Source: JBBQWZ01 sp038210135
GTDB taxonomy: Bacteria > Acidobacteriota > Terriglobia > Bryobacterales > Bryobacteraceae
Assembly (NCBI GenBank): GCA_038210135.1
Contig: JBBQWZ010000068.1
Location: forward strand, 1 to 13,950
Direction: 5' to 3'
DNA length: 13,950 nt
Shown here: positions 13,553 to 13,950 of the stretch, piece after piece
Numbering within the stretch: the first letter of the stretch is position 1
How the letters are laid out: the number at the start of each line of letters is the position of its first letter
Made by a program: the position numbers and the translations under genes
The notes under the pieces: generated by a model
Database searches by the model: none
What the model saw: the letters and a program-made list of their open reading frames with translations, nothing else
What the model was told of the DNA's origin: nothing

Positions 13553-13726
13553 GGGCTAAGTCCGTAAGTGTCGCGTTTTCAATATTCTAGATAAATGCAG
13601 ACGAGAGGGTCGTTTCACGCTTCCTACGTGACCGCCGTTACAACCTGCCTAGCGTAGGCTTGGTTCAGACGGTTGAAAGTACGGCACTTACGCGCTTGGA
13701 CTCTCGAAACGTTGCGGACTTAGCCC
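13553..13726. repeat. Spaced inverted repeat, possible ends of a small non-autonomous element
   Basis: GGGCTAAGTCCG at 13553-13564 is matched by its exact reverse complement at 13715-13726. Directly inside the left arm GTAAGTG (13564-13570) is matched by CACTTAC at 13685-13691, so the right side appears interrupted by about 23 bases. The 174-base unit has no open frame. No target-site duplication was found next to it. Confidence 0.4.
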
Positions 13727-13740
13727 TCCTGGGCGGAGTC
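13717..13740 (-). terminator. Imperfect stem-loop after the receptor gene
   Basis: GACT-TA-GCCC (13717-13726) faces GGGC-GG-AGTC (13731-13740) around TCCT, eight pairs with a two-base internal mismatch, 72 bases past the receptor stop codon on the minus strand. No U tract follows, and the left arm is shared with the inverted repeat, so the function is uncertain. Confidence 0.27.
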
Positions 13741-13811
13741 TCATTCAGTTTCAGTGCTCCGACCGCTCTCGGCCTAGCAGAACACTGGACCTCCGCCTAT
13801 CGCGGTTCGCC

Positions 13812-13950
13812 TTACCAGACCACCTTCAGCCCAAACTGAATCTGGCGCGAGGTCGTGGACGTCTGGTTCAGCGCGGTCGGCAGCCCCCGGCCGTTGGCAT
13901 CGACGATCGAGTTGTTTTGTCCGAATGTATTCAGGAATCCGGGCGACAAA
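13812..13950 (-). CDS. C-terminus of an Oar-like TonB-dependent receptor (partial, cut by window edge)
   Basis: The minus strand from the window edge to a TAA at 13812-13814 encodes 45 residues, beginning LSPGFLNTFGQNN and ending RQIQFGLKVVW. A last beta strand of the form RQIQFGLK[LV]xW/F with a terminal aromatic residue is the standard outer-membrane insertion signal of the large carboxypeptidase-regulatory-domain TonB-dependent receptors that acidobacteria carry in many copies. The plug domain and barrel lie outside the window. Substrate cannot be inferred from the tail; proximity to a sulfonation/glycan cassette is suggestive only. Confidence 0.75.
   Translation of the reverse strand, partial: LSPGFLNTFGQNNSIVDANGRGLPTALNQTSTTSRQIQFGLKVVW

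Larger units (their letters stand above)
13510..13811. other. Non-coding stretch between the cysNC2 breakpoint and the receptor gene
   Basis: About 300 bases without a gene on either strand that I can support. Its left edge is the exact point where cysNC2 similarity ends. It contains a widely spaced inverted repeat and a short stem-loop, listed separately. Composition is more AT-rich at the left (13510-13600). Confidence 0.45.

Noticed and set aside
1..13950. CRISPR arrays, tRNA, rRNA, intact insertion sequence or transposase
   Set aside because: None seen: no regularly spaced repeats, no cloverleaf or rRNA-like stretch, and no transposase or integrase motif in any frame.

Overview
The window looks like a chromosomal accessory region of an acidobacterium, probably of the Solibacter/Bryobacter type. 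Two signs point there: a secreted protein carrying the 'Solibacter' TIGR03437-type N-terminal domain (552-2150, minus), and, at the right edge, the C-terminus of an Oar-like TonB-dependent receptor of the kind these bacteria carry in large numbers (13812-13950, minus). Assignment is from family recognition only; no search was run.

Layout. 1-184: tail of an NmrA/SDR-type NAD(P)-binding protein (plus). 185-551: non-coding, with two stem-loops. 552-2150: secreted TIGR03437 protein (minus). 2235-3281 and 3278-6086: a minus-strand operon reading cysD - cysNC - PHP phosphoesterase - broken tauE. 6087-6204: short divergent promoter region. 6205-10176: a plus-strand operon of a GH57-family protein and two tandem paralogous sulfotransferases. 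10267-13509: a graveyard, all on the minus strand, that is a decayed second copy of the same sulfur operon (cysNC2 - PHP remnants - tauE2), whose PHP gene has lost its middle and carries instead a mosaic of a cysN fragment, a GH57 fragment and the start of an unrelated secreted protein. 13510-13811: non-coding with inverted repeats. 13812-13950: receptor tail.

How the intact genes fit together. CysD plus the CysN half of CysNC make APS from sulfate and ATP, and the CysC half phosphorylates it to PAPS. The two divergently encoded sulfotransferases are the expected users of PAPS and release PAP. The PHP protein belongs to the YciV/RnaAM and 3',5'-nucleotide bisphosphatase group, so it could remove PAP. 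No PAPS reductase or sulfite reductase gene is present, so the cluster reads as a sulfonation cassette rather than cysteine biosynthesis. The GH57 protein, which keeps its likely nucleophile and acid/base motifs, suggests that the acceptor is a glycan or glycoside (inference). Both tauE (sulfite/sulfate exporter) copies are broken, in different ways.

The most interesting points are the apparently self-contained PAPS synthesis/use/recycling module around a GH57 enzyme, and the recombinational mosaic left by a second, diverged copy of the module.
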